From Bacillota bacterium (lineage in GTDB: Bacteria; Bacillota; Clostridia; Lachnospirales; Lachnospiraceae): DNA of 64,000 nt. Where the stretch lies: assembly GCA_023423045.1 (NCBI GenBank), contig JAFAGA010000043.1, forward strand, positions 1 to 64,000, given 5' to 3'. Below the pieces are notes generated by a model. That model was not told the DNA's origin, ran no database searches, and saw only the letters and a program-made list of their open reading frames with translations. Position 1 is the stretch's first letter, and every line of letters begins with the position of its first letter. The position numbers and the translations under genes were made by a program. Below, piece by piece: positions 62,155 to 64,000 of the stretch.

Positions 62155-64000
62155 GAGAGCCGCCTTATTTTCAGCGGTCTGCAAGAGGCTGTTCCTGCTT
62201 CCGGCATGCCTTGCGCTTCTTACCCTTACGGGTTGCGAATACTATAAGGAAAATAAGGAATTTGGGAAGATCGATTTTGTCATAGGAGTATCCCAGGCCA
62301 ATATGCGGGAGGCCTGGCGTTTGGTGGCTTCCAACGAGATAAGAGAGGAAGCGCAGAAATACAGCAACATCAATCTGATCATTACAGATGCGACCTCCGA
62401 TCCGGAAAAACAGAAAAGGGATATCAAAAAGCTCCTTGACTATGGAATAGACCTGTTGATTGTGAGCCCCTGCGATGTGGAGGAAATGACTCCGGTTATC
62501 CGCCAGGTATATCAGGAAATTCCGGTAATCGTTATGGACCGTGCGGTGGAAGGCTTTGACTATACCCTGTATATCGGACCGGATAATGAGCTGATCGGGA
62601 GGCAGGCAGGGGAAAGTGTGCTCTGGCTTCTGCCGAATCAGAGAGGAACCGTATTGGAGCTTTGTGCCAGCGAGGATTCCAAATCCAGCGCAGACCGCAG
62701 CAAGGGCTTTCAGGCAGCGGTCGGGGAGTATTCTGAAATCAGGGTGGAACAGTGCCGAATCAAATCCGCGGCGAGGGACGAGACGGAGGACGTAGTGCTT
62801 GGGATGAGGGATACATTGACCGGAATTGATGTTATCTTTGCACACAACGACTACATGGCGAGAGGAGCCGATCTGGCCCTGCAAAAGCTCGGTCTGGAGC
62901 TTCCCATTATCGGCATTGACGGTTTTACCGGCGAGAACAACGGAATCCGCATGGTTCAGGACGGAGTTATTGCCGGAACCATTACCTGCCCCACCGGAGG
63001 CAAGGAGGCAATACAATATGCCATGGATATTCTCAATTATGTCAGCGGGGTTCCCAAGCAGATTATTCTCCGCAGCCATACGATCACGAAAGACAACGCA
63101 GACGACTATATTTTGGGATTGAATCAGCCGTTAAGGCAGGAAAAGGATATTATTGATGTCGGATATTCCCAGGTGGGGACAGAGAGCGCCTGGAGGCTGG
63201 CTAATACCGCTTCTATTAAGGAGGCGGCGAAAGAGGAGGGAATCAACCTGATCTTTGATGATGCAAACCAGTCCCAGGAGCGGCAATTTGAAGCAATACG
63301 CCGGTTTATCGAGATGAAGGTGGACGTGATTGTGATCTCTCCGGTGGTGGACTATGGATGGGATCCGGTCCTGAAAGAAGCAAAGGAGGCAGGAATCCCG
63401 GTGCTTTTATCCGACAGGAGGATCAGCACGGCCGAGGATGATCTGTTTGCCACTTTCATTGGCGCGGAATTTCTGGAAGAGGGGCGCAGAGCGATGCGGT
63501 GGATTGCAGGAAATGTCAAGCCCGGTTCCCAGGAAGTTAAAATCATTGAATTACAGGGAACGGAGGGAGCCTCCCCGGCCATTGAACGAAAGCAGGGCTT
63601 TGAGGAGATACTGGTCCAATATCCGGATTACCGGATTGTATATTCGGAGGTGGGGGATTTTACCTACCAGGGAGGGAAAGAGATTATCGAGGAATACCTT
63701 CAAAGGATGCAATGGGACGTGGATGTTATCTTTGCCCATAACGATGACATGGCGCTGGGAGCCATCGATGCCCTGGAGGAAAAGGGCATCCGTCCGGGAA
63801 CCGATGTAAAAATCGTATCCGTGGACGGAACCAGGGAAGCCTTTCAGGCAATGATAGAAGGAAAGTTAAACTGCTCGGTAGAGTGCAGCCCCCTCCTGGG
63901 TCCCCAGTTGATGAAGGCGGTGAAGGATCTGATGGCGGGCAAGGAGCTGCCCCTGCGGATTATAACCGATGAAAAGATATATACCGAGGAAGTGGCAGAA
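62144..64000 (+). CDS. Lipoprotein with two tandem sugar-binding domains (partial, runs off the window)
   Basis: The frame is open from ATG 62144 to the last base (619 codons, no stop). A signal peptide ends in the lipobox LTGC (Cys31). Domain 1 (about 40-305) is a periplasmic-binding fold with IGVSQANMREAWRLVASNE, VIVMDRAV, VIFAHNDYMARGA and IGIDGFTGE. Domain 2 (about 325-end) closely matches the YtfQ-like protein of the same locus: VGYSQVGTESAWR, ISPVVDYGWDPVL, DLFATFIGAEFLEEG, EGASPAIERKQGFEE, VIFAHNDDMALGA and VECSPLLGPQ. Transporter binding proteins normally have one domain. Coupling to the kinase gene suggests that it presents ligand to the sensor rather than feeding the transporter. 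Confidence 0.88.
   Translation, partial: MNHRRAALFSAVCKRLFLLPACLALLTLTGCEYYKENKEFGKIDFVIGVSQANMREAWRLVASNEIREEAQKYSNINLIITDATSDPEKQKRDIKKLLDYGIDLLIVSPCDVEEMTPVIRQVYQEIPVIVMDRAVEGFDYTLYIGPDNELIGRQAGESVLWLLPNQRGTVLELCASEDSKSSADRSKGFQAAVGEYSEIRVEQCRIKSAARDETEDVVLGMRDTLTGIDVIFAHNDYMARGADLALQKLGLELPIIGIDGFTGENNGIRMVQDGVIAGTITCPTGGKEAIQYAMDILNYVSGVPKQIILRSHTITKDNADDYILGLNQPLRQEKDIIDVGYSQVGTESAWRLANTASIKEAAKEEGINLIFDDANQSQERQFEAIRRFIEMKVDVIVISPVVDYGWDPVLKEAKEAGIPVLLSDRRISTAEDDLFATFIGAEFLEEGRRAMRWIAGNVKPGSQEVKIIELQGTEGASPAIERKQGFEEILVQYPDYRIVYSEVGDFTYQGGKEIIEEYLQRMQWDVDVIFAHNDDMALGAIDALEEKGIRPGTDVKIVSVDGTREAFQAMIEGKLNCSVECSPLLGPQLMKAVKDLMAGKELPLRIITDEKIYTEEVAE

Noticed and set aside
1..64000. CRISPR arrays, tRNA or rRNA genes, complete insertion sequences or prophage
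   Set aside because: None was found. The hairpin repeats at 9911, 23056 and 27251 lack the regular spacing of CRISPR, and no transposase or integrase ORF is present.

Overview
The window looks like chromosomal DNA from an anaerobic Gram-positive Clostridia, most probably a member of the Lachnospiraceae. Support comes from GGAGG-type ribosome binding sites, frequent ATGA start/stop overlaps, the anaerobic (cbi) cobalamin route, YesM/YesN-type sugar two-component genes, lipoprotein sugar-binding proteins and a clostridial type IV pilus cluster with a DUF4860 protein. I cannot name the species. No tRNA, rRNA, CRISPR array, prophage or complete insertion sequence was seen.

Layout. (1) 0.3-4.6 kb: a promoter and a type IV pilus/type II secretion-like operon (GspF/PilC-like platform protein, four small single-pass pilin-like proteins, PilT-like ATPase), followed by a secreted transglutaminase-like protein. 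(2) 5.8-22.9 kb: a mosaic accessory stretch. It holds a GNAT acetyltransferase, an APH-type kinase, a 45-residue membrane protein, an AAA ATPase, a decayed two-component system, two alpha/beta hydrolases, a heterodimeric ABC exporter, a LysR-MFS chimeric ORF, a TetR-CPBP protease pair under a large palindromic operator, a TraB-like protein, and a YeiH transporter divergent from a LysR regulator. (3) 23.0-27.1 kb: glycogen phosphorylase, a DUF4037 protein and a small broken gene. (4) 27.2-50.8 kb: one long cobalamin locus behind a B12 riboswitch. It covers nearly the whole anaerobic path from sirohydrochlorin (CbiK, L, H, F, G, D, J-E-T, C, A, P, B, CobD, U, S, T, C), a cobalt ECF transporter (CbiQ, O, M, N), a BtuFCD-like ABC importer and a cysteine-rich small protein. 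No corrinoid adenosyltransferase is visible. (5) 50.9-64.0 kb: a furanoside-sugar locus with an AraC regulator, a GH127-type glycosidase, a YesN-like response regulator, a YtfQ-like binding protein, YtfR/YtfT/YjfF-like transporter genes, a YesM-like sensor kinase and, running off the window end, a lipoprotein with two sugar-binding domains in tandem.

How the genes work together. The cobalamin locus imports cobalt and probably corrinoids, builds the corrin ring and attaches the lower ligand, all under B12 feedback. The last locus appears to release furanosidic sugars, import them and sense them. The double-domain lipoprotein is translationally coupled to the kinase, and its second domain resembles the transporter's own binding protein, so it may be the ligand-presenting half of a three-part sensor. 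This is the most interesting candidate system in the window.

Other unusual items are two related hairpin repeats with compensatory changes (upstream of glgP and of the B12 riboswitch), a different pair of palindromic repeat units inserted in frame in a histidine kinase ATP lid, a CbiJ-CbiE-CbiT triple fusion, and a CobU-like paralogue with a degenerate P-loop.
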